The notes: generated by a model from the letters alone, not told the origin. A stretch of DNA of 64,000 bases from Paraescarpia echinospica (GCA_020002185.1 CM034541.1:25772902-25836901), one strand, 5' to 3'; positions 14,101-29,500 are shown, counted from the stretch's first letter. Translations and numbers: made by a program.

Positions 14101-17100
14101 TATATGAACTAGGTAGGTGCACATATTTTAGCTGCACATTGTCACATGACGCTAACATACAAGAGTAGCATGATGCACCAGGGTAAGTAATGACATAAGT
14201 GTTACATATCTGACAGATGTTTACCATGCAATGTAAAAGCAATTATAAAACATTGTAATATCTTCTACCATAACACTGGCAGAAATTTATTAATACCACA
14301 AACACAACTGACTATAAAAGTTTGTTTTGAAGGTTACTACCCATTTCCACCCGTAATTCTACCCACAAAATTGTTAAACTTAGTGTTAATAAGTGTTGTG
14401 GGCAGACCTGGGCTCAATTCTTAATTGAATTGGAATTGAATTGATCAACAAAATGCATGATATTGAACTGAATTGGAATTGAATCCCGCAAAGTAAGATG
14501 AATTAAATTAATTGTTCAAAATGGAAAATAGATTTACAACATTTTTCCATATAAATTGACTGAGAAGTATAAACTACAAAAAATATGTTAAATTGTACTG
14601 TTTTCGGATGTCTCTTTTTCGACAGACCAAAACAGAACAACTAACAGCAGAACTACCAGTATTTACATGCACGAAAGGATTTGTCACCAGACAAAACATG
14701 GGCTGCAATTCTTTGTGTAGCAATTCTTTGCTCTCTCAGTCCCTATGTACCCCAGTTTTACTAGCAGCATGAATTGGTAAAAGGTCAAAGGGTGAATTAG
14801 CATTTGCCAATGTCCAGAGTTCAGCATCCCTTTGTTCTTTATCCAGGCTGCAAGGTGGTACCATACAGGATACTGGTGCAGGTTGTCTGACTTGAGTCAA
14901 CATAACCCTTCATAACACTCAGATTGCAATACTTGGCACAAGGCCTGCTTAGCACTGTCTCTTCTGAGAACAAAGCAGACCTTTTCTAATGGACTTCCTG
15001 GCTTAATTAAACAAATTAAAGAGTTTTGTTTGCTTCAGTGGATTTTCACTGGGGCTTCATTGTACATCCATGTGCAGAAACTTAATAAGTCACAACAAAA
15101 CAGCTGTTGTTGCTTATTTGAATTATAACTGAACTGGAATTGTATAAACATTATTTGAATTGAATCGGAATTGATCTTTTTTTGTGAATATGTTGAATTG
15201 AACTGAATTGGAATTGATCCTTGGCCAATACATATGAATTGGAATTGATAAAAGTGAATTGAACCCACGTCTGGTTGTGGGTATGTGAAGCTGCTTACAA
15301 GTGATGTGACAAAACCAGAGTAATACCACAACTGAATGTAATGCTAGTAGTTTACACAACTGTATGTAATGCTAGTAGTTCACACAACTGGATGTAATGC
15401 TAGTGGTTTACACAACTGGGTGTAATGCTAGTAGTTTACACACCTGGATGTAATGCTAGTAGTTTACACAACTGGATGTAATGTTAGTATTTTACACAAC
15501 TGGATGTAAGTAGTAGTTGTCGGTAGATTACAATCATAACACTTGCCTTTTCGCATGACATTCTCAATCTTGGGTCTTCCTTTAATGGCAGCATTCAACT
15601 TTTGGTTCACACCAGCCAATGTGTCAATCACCTATCCACACAAATATCTACATTTAGACATTTTACACCATTTTGATTTTTTTTTTAATATTACACATGC
15701 AAATGGTATGTAATTATAAGTAATCAGGTCATTCTAGTAAATACTCCATTGGTCTGTTAGTACACTGCTTTCCATAGAACTGATTTTCTGATGGAATACC
15801 TGTTGGTACATGCCTGCACAGAACCCATCATTTAGTGAAGTCTGCAACTGTTGCAAAGAAATAATCGTGAATAATTAGTCTCCCCAAAATGTTTTTGCCA
15901 AAAGTCCTACTATGTAGTGTATTAAAAAAATTAACATATGCGAATAACGATTAATGTGTACAGGCTCTGTAAATAGCAGAAATATGTGCACAAGTCAAAA
16001 CAAGGACGGCTCCCAGCAAGTTGGTGTCTATTCTACTAATGCTAGTAGACTAGACTAGAAGTAGAATATGTTGAATTTGTCCGTCATGAATTATTTTATA
16101 AACATGACGCACTTATGACCCACTTCTTCTTCTCAAGGTAATCCACTACCATCATTACTGACGATTTCGTGGATGGTGTGGTGTTTGTTGCGTGCGCCAG
16201 GTGTGCAGGTGTGGTGTTTGTTGCGTGCGCCAGGTGTGCAGGTGTGGTGTTTGTTGCGTGCGCCAGGTGTGCAGGTGTGGTGTTTGTTGCGTGCGCCAGG
16301 TGTGCAGGTGTGGTGTTTGTTGCGTGCGTCAGGTGCGCAGTGCTGGTTGTGACTGTTTATAAAATCATGTGCAAATGCAAGTTAAAAACAAACAGGTGTC
16401 ACTCTTAGTTAGACATTGTTTGTGGCAGTGTCGGCAAGACACTGCTTGAAAGCATCTAGTCTAGAGAGGGAGATTGAACTGAGTGAATGGGCAGTTAGGT
16501 TGTTCCAGGGTACTATTGTTGCTAAAAAACCGGAATGTCGCCTGGAGGTATTACTATAATATTATTCAATAGCGCTGCAGTTTGTTGTTGGTGTTTTCTG
16601 GCGTCGGCGAGTGTGGCACTTCACTTTGACACGTGATAGTGTAGTGGTTAGTACATATCTGCCTGACATGCCGGCGACCCGAGTTCAATACCCGGACCGG
16701 GCAGGTATGGTATATTTGGTGTAAAAACCTGACTCTCAAAATTGGGAACTGTGTATCCCCCGTGACTCAGAGATCACGTTAATGTCGGTCCAGTCTCAAT
16801 TTGGGATGTAAAAGAACGAGTGAGGACGACAAGCACCCTGGCAATGACCACCCTCAGTGCCAGCATAGTCATAGAAAGGCAAAGGGCGGCTTAGCGATAA
16901 TGTTCTGAAAAAGGCTGACTAGTTCAGTAGTTGAATGAGACCTCATAAGATCATAACATTGTAACCACACAATATACAGACTAGTCAGTTAATAGAACGT
17001 TGCCGAGTGCTGGAAACAACTAGAACTAGGACACTTGCCCAGCCCTGAGCCCAGGCCAGGGTCCAGCCCAGCCTGACTGTTACTCATGTTAGTATTACTT

Positions 17101-17284
17101 AGTATACAAATATTGCAAAATCCTGTTTAATTATTGCTTCTGACCGATTTTGTATTGTTGTGTATTATTTGCATTACATAAGTCATACCTTTGGGTAAAT
17201 ACTGTCTTTATCAGCTAAACCAAATACACTTTTTTCAATATTTTCTAATCGTTTTTCGACCAAATCAAGACTTGTAGCCGCCAT
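8103..17284 (-). CDS. DCTN3: Dynactin subunit 3 (p24), complete six-exon gene
   Basis: Six minus-strand exons: 17284-17189, 15631-15547, 13950-13864, 10195-10112, 8547-8429, 8192-8103 (stop TAA). They sum to 561 nt, that is 186 residues, the length of human DCTN3, and all phases agree. The N-terminus begins MAATSLDLVEKRLENIEKSV. Exon 2 gives VIDTLAGVNQKLNAAIKG, aligning with the VADGLVKVQVALGNI region of the human protein. Exon 5 contains LAMFALIQQD where the human has LAQIHIQQQD, and the last exon gives LLSKQFVLWDKL, matching LLSKQFVQWDEL. DCTN3 is a helical subunit of the dynactin shoulder/arm and works with dynein in microtubule transport; it is not an enzyme. The start ATG sits in a good context and the exon opens the family alignment. 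Intron 2 has a GC-AG donor (AG|GCAAGT at 15546). Introns carry a minisatellite (intron 4), a LINE (intron 3), a hAT element (intron 2) and a 33-bp repeat (intron 1). Exon 5 is the most divergent and rests mainly on length, phase and the QQD match. Confidence 0.85.
8674..9510. repeat. 21-bp minisatellite in DCTN3 intron 4
   Basis: About 40 imperfect units of 21 bp. Each typically has the palindrome TGTACA, then GTTACAA, then the palindrome CCATGG and two or three spacer bases. The left end (8674-8830) is more diverged, the centre and right more regular. Because 21 is a multiple of 3, several frames stay open on both strands, giving low-complexity false ORFs of up to 145 codons. It lies inside intron 4 of DCTN3. 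Confidence 0.9.
9712..9768. repeat. 9-bp tandem repeat (GTGCGGTGC-like)
   Basis: Five to six copies of a 9-base unit (GCGGTGCGT) follow a short GT run, within DCTN3 intron 4. Confidence 0.85.
9915..10095. repeat. Interspersed repeat, copy 2 (related to 3915-4095)
   Basis: This block shares a string of short matches in the same order with 3915-4095: CACCTAG, then AAAACAT and TTAATGCAAAT, then TAGCT, then a GAGGATGT/GAGGTTG segment with GAACCAA, then TTTTGACTTT-like sequence and ACCATCC. Only two copies occur in the window. It ends close to DCTN3 exon 4. The class is unknown; it could be an old SINE or MITE. Confidence 0.5.
10620..11930 (-). pseudogene. 5'-truncated LINE with FADD reverse transcriptase, copy 1
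   Basis: Minus-strand fragments in order: VGVFIDLKKAFDTIDHEVL (about 11830), YLSNRKQFVYIDEYVSELLD then SSGVPQRSILGPHLFILYI (11730-11610), FILFADDTNIF (catalytic FADD, about 11560), GVCIDDQLNWKHHINTV (about 11330), and a C-terminal block MICGVKRLERTNTLFKQLCT (about 10910). Frameshifts and stops break the frame. The same family occurs on the other strand at 54770-56095, with matching 3' untranslated sequence (GGGGTGAACCATACATAAG...). The C-terminal part contains a 95-bp unit present three times. It is inserted in DCTN3 intron 3, in the same orientation as the gene. Confidence 0.8.
10861..11108. repeat. Three 95-bp tandem copies inside the LINE C-terminus
   Basis: CACAGTTGCTTAAATAGAGT starts at 10861, 10956 and 11051, and the intervening sequence is practically identical. 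The LINE copy at 54770-56095 has this segment once, so the triplication happened in or near this insertion. Confidence 0.9.
11931..13863. other. Rest of DCTN3 intron 3
   Basis: No exon or complete element recognised. The part at about 13010-13560 has LTR- or promoter-like looks (starts TGTTACATG, contains CTGTATAAGAGGGG), but I found no matching second LTR and no target duplication. Confidence 0.35.
14403..15273. mobile_element. Non-autonomous hAT-type DNA transposon (871 bp) in DCTN3 intron 2
   Basis: The ends are CAGACCTGGG and CCCACGTCTG (inverted, one mismatch). They are flanked by a perfect 8-bp direct repeat GTTGTGGG at 14395-14402 and 15274-15281, the target-site size of hAT transposases. 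Both subterminal zones (14412-14520 and 15115-15262) are packed with GAATTGGAATTGA-type motifs. The interior has no transposase frame, so it must depend on an enzyme supplied elsewhere. The interior shares stretches with the element at 40516-41587 (GTCTGACTTGAG; CCTGGCTTAATTAAACAAA versus GTGGCTTAATTGAACAAAC). Confidence 0.85.
15335..15515. repeat. 28-bp tandem repeat
   Basis: About six units reading AATGCTAGTAGTTTACACAA plus CTGGATGT, in DCTN3 intron 2 just after the hAT element and before exon 2. Confidence 0.85.
16174..16348. repeat. 33-bp minisatellite in DCTN3 intron 1
   Basis: Five copies of a 33-base unit starting GTGGTGTTTGTTGCGTGCGC. As 33 is a multiple of 3, one frame stays open (VVFVACARCAG repeated), which is a by-product of the repeat. 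Confidence 0.9.
16628..16935 (+). mobile_element. tRNA-derived SINE
   Basis: The head resembles a tRNA gene with pol III boxes: A box TAGTGTAGTGGTTAGTAC and, about 30 bases on, B box GAGTTCAATACCC. It lacks a pairing acceptor stem, so it is not a functional tRNA. A unique body of about 200 bases follows and ends near AAAGGCGGCTTAGCG. This is the usual form of a tRNA-derived SINE. It lies in DCTN3 intron 1. Confidence 0.65.
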
Positions 17285-18395
17285 ATTTGTGATTAGTCCT
17301 ATGCAATAACACCACCATGCACTGCACGTTTATTTCCAATGTTAAAATGGCGTCAAGCAATATGCAATGTTTTATAACACTAACAGTGTACTCCCATTCA
17401 TAGTCGTCGGAACTTGGTGAATATTGAAGGGGGCTGGGCCGGGAGCCGGGGGCCGGAGCCTCCGCATTTCTCCACAAAGCTTTACTGTCTCGACACATCA
17501 AAATAGTGACCACACACCCCTTGAGCCTGGAGCCCGGGGCCCTGGAATGATGTTTTTCCCCCGAGTGGGGACAGTGCTCCGTGCTTCTATATATGGCAAT
17601 ACGCCACTGGGGTTAGTGTTGGTGATTTGTTAGGATCAACCTCGAGACGATGCAGTTGCAGCGCCTATATATATGTTACAAGTCCGATGCCGGTAGGGAT
17701 CAATATAAGGGATTCATGTCGTTGCTTATTTTTCGGGACCTGCATCATGTAACTGCAGTTTGCACCAACCTATTGACGCTCACTTAAGTCAAATAAAATA
17801 TTTTGAAAGACCAAGCCAATCGATGTGTTTATGTTATATTCCTGTTTACGAAATACTTATGATTTTTTTCATGCAAACATGCGAAAACACACCATCCGCT
17901 TTCATTACATATTAAAGTGTTACATTATCACGTGTACAAATTATATTTGCTTGTTATTTTCTGATCGGCGTCTTCGGCGCCAGGATCTTAATTTTAGACC
18001 AACTAAGAGAAAGGTTGTTAATGGATTATTGGCAAGCAGATATAACCGTATCTAACGTGTAACTGTTATTGGCACACATGGGCCTGCTTCCAGCAAGCTT
18101 GAGTATAATGGGTCTGTTGACATTCTGGTGCAGTAACTAACGGCCGGAGTAGGGGCTACTGCCCCGACAGGCCTACCATAAAACGACTTGCCGTGCGTGT
18201 CAGTAAAGCAATTACATTTCGACGTAGTTACATAATTACAGTCTTCTGTTAATGTGTCGTTGTTTCAATCGATGCTCTTGGCATAACGTACGTGGCTAAG
18301 CCTGTTTTGTTTTATCAACATCTGCGTACGCTAACTATTGATCTACATGCGCGCCTGTCCGGTGATTGACCAGGGTTGTGAAGTATACTGGTTCC
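17285..18395. other. Intergenic between DCTN3 and the tandem duplication
   Basis: Contains the upstream region of DCTN3 (minus strand) with a G+C-rich patch at 17420-17545. No coding exon is supported; short ORFs here show no family resemblance. Confidence 0.4.
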
Positions 18396-18509
18396 TGCAA
18401 TTGTCTACGGGGTGTGGCCCTATCAACATTTATAATCAATACGTTGTTTATTGTCATTAATAAGATTGCATGTGTCGAATTATATGACGCAGCATTGGTT
18501 ATTGGAAAG

Positions 18510-19100
<591 letters not shown>

Positions 19101-19329
19101 TTTGTCTTCTTGTAAACTGTACCCTTTTTATAGTTTAAAGTGCCTTTTTGGGACATTGCCCCCAGTGAAAATAAAAAAACCGCTTTGGTGTCATTTATCA
19201 TTTCCACGCTAACACTCCGACGGTTCCTGCTGACTCAACACGACTCCGGACAGCCAGAATTTCGCTTGCTGACGCGTGCCACGTTTCTTTTGCAACTGTA
19301 ATGATTCGGAACATCACTTCAAATCGAGA

Positions 19330-19564
19330 CGCCACGTCTCCCCCGCCTTGATAATAATCCGCCACATCAGTGTCCAGTCCTCCGCCGGGCCTGCTCCCCG
19401 AGGTGCCAGCGCATCTCACGTGTACGTGGCGGGATCGATGGCGCAGCTGAAGCGAGTTCTATTCGTTCTTCACCGCGCTCGGCGCTCTTCAAGGTGCATA
19501 AAACCAGCGCTCTGTCTACTAGAACGTCACGCCGAACTATAGCAGCAGAACTACAGATAACAAG
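19330..19564 (+). promoter_or_regulatory. Promoter and 5' untranslated exon of cyclophilin copy A
   Basis: A TATA-like CATAAAA lies at 19497-19503. The 5' untranslated exon ends ...GATAACAAG at 19564 before donor GTAAGG, and its intron runs to the acceptor TTTTTGTAG at 20456. Upstream are CCACGT (about 19332) and CACGTGTACGTGGC (19417-19430). They resemble the CCACG/ACGTGG cores bound by ATF6 and XBP1 in unfolded-protein-response promoters, which fits an ER folding enzyme. The same arrangement is kept in copy B. The UPR link is inference. Confidence 0.5.
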
Positions 19565-20456
19565 GTAAGGGTACAGACAATTGTTATTTATGTCACACCA
19601 GGCGATGTACATAACCAAATTGACAATCACGGCGCAAACCATTGTCTTAATTAATAGATAGACGGATACCCAGATATTTATAATTACTTGGGGTCTGATA
19701 CAATTGGAAGTGAAATTTTCTGAAGTGTCTGGATTAGATTTAAGAAAGATACGGTGAGGGTTTGCCAATATTTTATAAGCTTATTTACACCTGCTGCAAT
19801 GATACTTAGGTCTGTGTGAAGGAACCTAGGTCATACAGGAAAGCAACTACTACTTAATGTAACTAAACTGTTTTCATCGTCGAAAGTATTGAATTGCTTA
19901 CTGTAACTCGGCGATATTGCTGTATGATATCAATGATTGTCGAAACATCACGGCATATTTAAACGAAAGGTCTAGGCAAATCCGACGATGAATAGGCCTA
20001 TGTGAGATCGAAGCGGTTATTCAGCCGACTTATCAGTTAAAGCGAAGTACTTCGATCGGTGTTATTCAGGAACAGGCCGTATTTAAGGCTATGCCAACGG
20101 AATACATGTATCGTCTCTCCCTCATTGATCAATCGCGGATTGAGGAAACGAATGTATCTATTGTGGTAGCTTACCGCAAATTCCGTTTAATGACCCGCAA
20201 AACAAAAAGCCATGGCATTCAGATTATAAACAACTCTTCAGACAATACAACGGACACTGCCTTGTTTAACCGTTACACTTTTTGATGTTCCCACACACAA
20301 AAAATCAACCCTGCGATAACTCCCTGTTGATAATCACCACCCAAACTGATTGCGGGGTACGGAACAGATCGACAACCAGCCGTTAAGTCCTGCACTTACT
20401 TGTTATTGCTACATTTTGTCTAGTTGCATAATATAGGCCTACATCTGTTTTTGTAG

Positions 20457-23817
<3,361 letters not shown>

Positions 23818-23854
23818 ACTCTGCTGTCTTATGCTCGTCTATCGTGTTATTTAA

Positions 23855-23860
23855 AATAAA
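23855..23860 (+). terminator. Poly(A) signal, cyclophilin copy A
   Basis: AATAAA 38 bases after the stop codon, conserved in copy B. Confidence 0.7.
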
Positions 23861-24374
23861 CCCGTTGTTTACACCAGAAACGAAAATGAATGGCGGATTT
23901 CTACACAGACAATCGATGTCAGCTTTGGGACAAATATCTGAACAAGGCAAAGCAACTACCTCGCAATGTTGTTCTGTGCGATGATGTGAACTGCTTTGCA
24001 AGTTTGTAATTACGGGACAGCTGCGTTGTCCACGTATCGAAGAACGCGTGTTCGTTGCGTTGATGTGTCTATTAATAATGCAACATTGATGTAGGAATAC
24101 ATTTGTGTCCGTTGTCGTCTTAGACCATTAAACGATTAAGACAATTGCTTCATATTGTTAACAGTTCGTGTTTCATTGTGTAGATTATGTAAGCCCGTTG
24201 CACACGTACAGTATACATGTAACAGTGCACACATCTGTACTTAAAAGAACGTGTGTTCGTGGTGACGCTGACATACCTGCCAAAAAGGTTTCTTTGATTT
24301 TTGCCTGCCCGAGACAGTACGTCAATTGAACATGTCTCTTAGGCTCCAGCCCATAAAGAAAGACAAACTACCTC

Positions 24375-24625
24375 TTCTTTATATTTCCCCTCCTCTCACT
24401 TTCTTCTCCCTTCCCCTCTCACGTCTCTCAAAGCCCAAGACCACAAAGACACTCTCTCCCTCTCACTTCTTTCCATCTCTCCACCCTCCCCTCTTTCTCT
24501 GTTTTCACTCACCCTTCATACTCCCCACTCTCCTTTTATATTTACCTCTTTCCCTCCATCCCTCCAACCCTCCCTCCCTCTCTCCCTGCCTCACTCCTTC
24601 CCCTCTCTCTCTCACTCTTCCTTCC
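24375..24625. repeat. Polypyrimidine (TCCC/CTCT) tract
   Basis: Degenerate C/T-rich stretch of about 250 bases in the 3' flank of copy A; the equivalent in copy B is at about 39760-40005. Long frames across it are low complexity. Confidence 0.8.
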
Positions 24626-25244
24626 GGTTCTAAACCACGCTCAGCACACCAAGTATTATTACTGAGTGGAACGGTCGAACGAACATGTAAATTTTCACAA
24701 CACAACTTATCCTAGGAACCACAGCAATAACCTAAGATGGGCACATGACCTGATCAGCAAGTCCAACACGAGACACCACCTACAAAGGATTTAACAAATA
24801 TTTTATTAAAACAGGCAACAGACCGTCTTTCCTCACCGAGCACCACAATAATACAGTGCCAATCAATACACAATACTGGGTACCTGCCAAACAGAATGGT
24901 TCACAATGTGTACATACAGAACACTTCAGTACAGTTTTATTACAATGCATGATTGTAGTGTTACTTCTTTAATAATAATTATAATAATAGTTACAGCATT
25001 AGTCATTTGGAAGTCTTTCTTCCACAAGGAACCATCATAAATCTTGCCAAGTTCTTGTGCTTTCATATAACATCTGTATCTTAAGTCTTCAGATCAACAC
25101 TGCAATGTTCATTCACAAACACACCATAAATGGTCAGTAAAACACTTCTTACAACACAATGAATTGTAAAGAAGTACTGTACACATCTTAAATAGTCACT
25201 GTCAATCATATATGCATTTCTAAATTACTTTCCATAAGAAGACA

Positions 25245-25480
25245 TGGTCGTCTGTGGGAAATCACAGTTAGAGCACCAGACTATTGACCGAGAAGACAAG
25301 AGATTGAGTCCATCTCCGGCTGTTTGAAAGTTCGGGCTACATTGTTTACCCCAGTCTGCGGTCAATTTGAGGAAACTATAAAAGCCACTGGTCCTTTCTA
25401 GCAGGTTTCTATTTAGGGGAAGTAAGACTCCACATAAGGAGTAAATGTAAAACTTGTCATGGACTCACTGAATGGTGACC
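25245..25480 (+). mobile_element. tRNA-like SINE in duplicated flank, copy A
   Basis: Starts ATGGTCGTCTGTGGGAAATC, has an A-box-like CAGTTAGAGCACCAGA and a B-box-like GATTGAGTCC, then a body beginning with AAAGTTCGGGCTACATTG. The same sequence sits at 40008-40245 in unit B, so it was present before the duplication. Confidence 0.5.
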
Positions 25481-26191
25481 CACTACTTGTGACATTGAGC
25501 AAACAGTGTACGTGACAGCAATGTCATTGTTAACTCTCTACACGAGTGTAGAAGTAGATGACGTGCCATAACGTTATTGGCAGGACAATAAACATCAGCT
25601 TCTAAATTGTATTCTAGACCTAACCTTTCATTAAAGACCAGGTGTATCTGGTATCAACATTCTTGAAAACACTTTATCACAGCATAATTATCAATAAAAT
25701 AACTCAAAAATGAATTTGTCCAAACTGACAAACTAAAAAGTATCCCAACCTTAAAGTACATAATTTTGCAAACAAATATATCCATCAAAGTAAACAGCGA
25801 TATACCTTTCTACAACTTAGGCAATGTGGAATGAACAAAACTGACCAGGTTTTGAAACAGTTCCATGGGGATTTGAATCTCTATCTTCTTGTTCGGATGA
25901 TGGTGCTCTATCCACTGTGCTACTGTGCCTTACTCAACTGTTTCATGAAAAACAAAACGACCTCAAGTTGATAAATACCAAAACATTATTTTAATACGTG
26001 ATGCATAAATGTGCTAAAAACCATAGACAACATGCACACAAACCAAGTCAACCATTATTCGAGAAGCAATTCTTCCTGTGCATGCCTACATACGACATTG
26101 TTCCCAGTAACAACTGTTTAGAAATTGTTTACCCTACAAATGTTTGCACATACTACATATGGGCGACCCTAGCATACTGTGAAATACCCTG

Positions 26192-26402
26192 CGCCAATGG
26201 CTATTAGTTACTATTCCATGATTGTTGTTCAATGGTAATATTGTCGTGACCCCTAGTTTCCGGGTCACGGCCTCGCATGTTTGGATACTTCCTGTTGTGA
26301 GTTGCAGTTTTGTGTTCTCTTATTAAAACACTGTTCTAGTTACGCATACGTACTAGTGTTTGTTTGTGTGACTCGAAGTGTGCATTTGATCACCTAATGG
26401 CG
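26192..26402 (+). repeat. 5' LTR
   Basis: 211 bp, from CGCCAATGGCTATTAG to ATTTGATCACCTAATGGCG. The ends CGCCAATGG and CTAATGGCG are nearly inverted. It contains TTATTAAAACAC (possible TATA region). No base difference seen from the 3' LTR. Confidence 0.9.
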
Positions 26403-26538
26403 TGGTGGCAGCGCTCACAACGAACCCGCTCACCAAAACGGGCGCAATAAAAGCAGATACACATTGACAGTCCGCCGACCTCACGGCGCAAACAGCTAGC
26501 CGAAACGGCTCTGTATCACTAGCAGGTGTGGTAACAAC

Positions 26539-29500
26539 ATGGCTAACAACATGCAACGCGCACCGAGACAGTGGTGCCTCACAAAAACGGAAACGGTCAA
26601 CACATTTGAGAACTGGCGCCAGAACCTCGTCTACACCCTCTCACTCGACCCAAACTTCGCCCAGTTTATCGCCACTGACGCTAAATGGGAGAAGCGATGA
26701 GCAGCACATCCAAACCGCGGCTTCACCGACGAGAATGATCATACAGCCATTCAGCAAGCCTACATGCTCGATCTAATGTTAGGCCAAATAGCGAACTATT
26801 GCCCAGTCATATCGCGCAACACGATCGCCAAAAACTCAACCAGTTTATCCGGTATCTGGCAAACTATCCGACTGCACTATGGGTTCCAGTCTACAGGGGC
26901 CCATTTCCTGGACTTTGCTGATATCCACCTACAAGCTGACGAACGCCCCGAAGACTTGTATCAGCGCCTAGTGGCCTTCGTTGAAGACAACATGCTACAA
27001 GAGGGAAGTGTCATTCTGCACCACGGTGACGTCATACACGTTGACGAAGAAATGTCTCCTTCCCTAGAGAACATGGTAGTACTGACCTGGTTACGACTTA
27101 TCAACCCCGCACTGCCTAAGCTCATAAAGCAACGATATGGCACAGAGCTGAGGTCAAGAACACTAGCATCGATCAAGCCAGAAATATCACAGGCACTCGA
27201 ATCACTACTAGACGAGATTGCGTCTGCTGACACCGCAAAGGTTATGCGCACCGAGACTAGGCCTAACTTACGCGGACAAAGACCAGCGTTCTCAAGACGA
27301 CAACCGGCACCATCTAACAACCCTAGGCGTCCCACGAGCGTGAAGACTTGCCCTCTTTGCAAACAAGTAGGCCGCAGTGATGTACACCACTTCCTCAGCG
27401 AGTGCTCGTACCTTCCGGAACAAGATCGCCGCTACATGGCTAAGGTACGACAAGTCAGTGATATCATCGACGGAGTCGATGAAGGCGACGACGATACCTA
27501 CGAAGTTTATGACGAACGCCCCGTAAACACCACTACCGTGCAACGTATCGATGTACGACAATCGCCTTACCTCGACGCGTTCCACGACCATCACGCCGTT
27601 CGAGTGACGATCGATAGCGGTGCAACGGGCAATATGATCCGTCATGACACGGCAGTGAGATTGGGGTGTACTATCAAGAACTCTTCCCAATCGGCTCACC
27701 AAGCTGACGGATCATCGCCTCTAACCATAGTTTGCGAAATTACCATATCACTCGCCCGCAAAAATAAATCATTCCAGTTCTGTGGACTAGTGGTACAGAA
27801 TCTGGATGTCGAGATGCTGGCCGGGACACCATTTATGGAAGTCAACGACATTACCATCCGTCCCGCCAAACGAACCATCACCCTCGCAGATGGCACCACG
27901 TGCACATATGGTACAACACAGAGGGCCCTCAACAGGCATGCAGTCCGCCGTGCCCACATACTGCGAGCACCACCAACCAACATCACTGTGTGGCCAGGCG
28001 ACTTCGTGGAAGTCGACCTGCCTTCAGACGCGTATATCGCAGACGCCACATTCGCTCTGGAACCACGTCACGATACCACCGGCAACAAAGGAGTACACGA
28101 GAACGATGTGTGGCCACAACCTTCACTAATCACCAGCGTAGAAGGTGTATTGCGCATACCAAATCTCACGAACTCCACTCGCACACTGAAAAGAAACGAA
28201 CACTTTTGCCAAATCAGAGAAGTGTTCGTACCCGACAAGGCAACATCCATACCAGACAGTCAATGCACCAGCGTAGCCGTAAGCATACGCACACGCAGCT
28301 CGAATGCTACTGCCATCAAACACTCAACAGCGGTCACCATCGATCCTGATCACGCGCTCTCCCCCGACGAACGAGCGGCATTCCGATCGATCGTGGAAGA
28401 GTATGACGACGTATTCGACCCAAGCTACAGTGGATACAATGGTCACGTGGGACCATTCAAAGCTGTTGTCAACATGGGCCCAGTACAACCGCCCCAACGT
28501 AAAGGACGCCTACCCCAATACGCACGAAACCAGCTCGTAGAACTCCAAAACAAGTTCGATGAACTCGAGACGATGGGCGTGTTCGTCCGGCCTGAGGATG
28601 TACCGGTCAACGTCGAGTACCTCAACCCGTCATTCCTGATAAAGAAGCAAAGCGGAGGACACCGACTCGTCACTGCCTTCACTGACGTAGGCCGCTATAG
28701 CAAGCCGCAGCCTTCATTGATGCCTGATGTCGACAACACCCTACGAAAAATCGCACAATGGAGGTACATAGCGACTACCGATATGTCCAATGCGTTCTAC
28801 CAAATCCCTCTATCGCGTGAATCAATGAAGTACTGCGGAGTAGTCACTCCGTTCCGCGGTGTACGCGTATACGCTCGCTCAGCGATGGGCATGCCCGGGT
28901 CCGAAACCGCACTCGAAGAGCTGTTGTGCCGCGTACTGGGAGATCTACTCGAAGAAGGTGTCGTCGCCAAACTGGCAGACGATATATATTGTGGAGGAAA
29001 CACCATCGCCGAACTCCAACAGAACGTAAGACGATTGCTCCAAAGCTTCGCCAACAGCGGGTTGCGCCTGTCCGCTGCCAAAACAACGATGTGCCCTACT
29101 ACGACCACGATACTTGGCTGGGTGTGGAACCTCGGCTCCATCCATGCAAGCCAACATCGCATCGCCACCCTAGCCAGCTGCGACGCTCCACTCACAGTCA
29201 AAGCGATGCGAGCATTCGTCGGAGCCTACAAAATGCTAGCACGCGTCATACCAGGATGCTCCGCCTTGCTTGCCCCGTTCGACGAAGTAACGGGTGGCAA
29301 ACAGTCAAGTGATCGCGTCACATGGACCGATGCATTAAGAGAAGCCTTCAAACACGCACAAACCAGTCTTCAGACTAACAAGGCTATCACATTACCTCGG
29401 CCAAGTGACGAACTATGGCTAGTGACGGACGGCGCTGTCAAACAGTGCGGTCTAGGAGCCACCTTGTACGTGATGCGCAATGGCAAATTGATGCTGGCCG

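Noticed and set aside
16628..16705. A tRNA gene
   Set aside because: A and B boxes are present but the acceptor stem does not pair and a SINE body follows.
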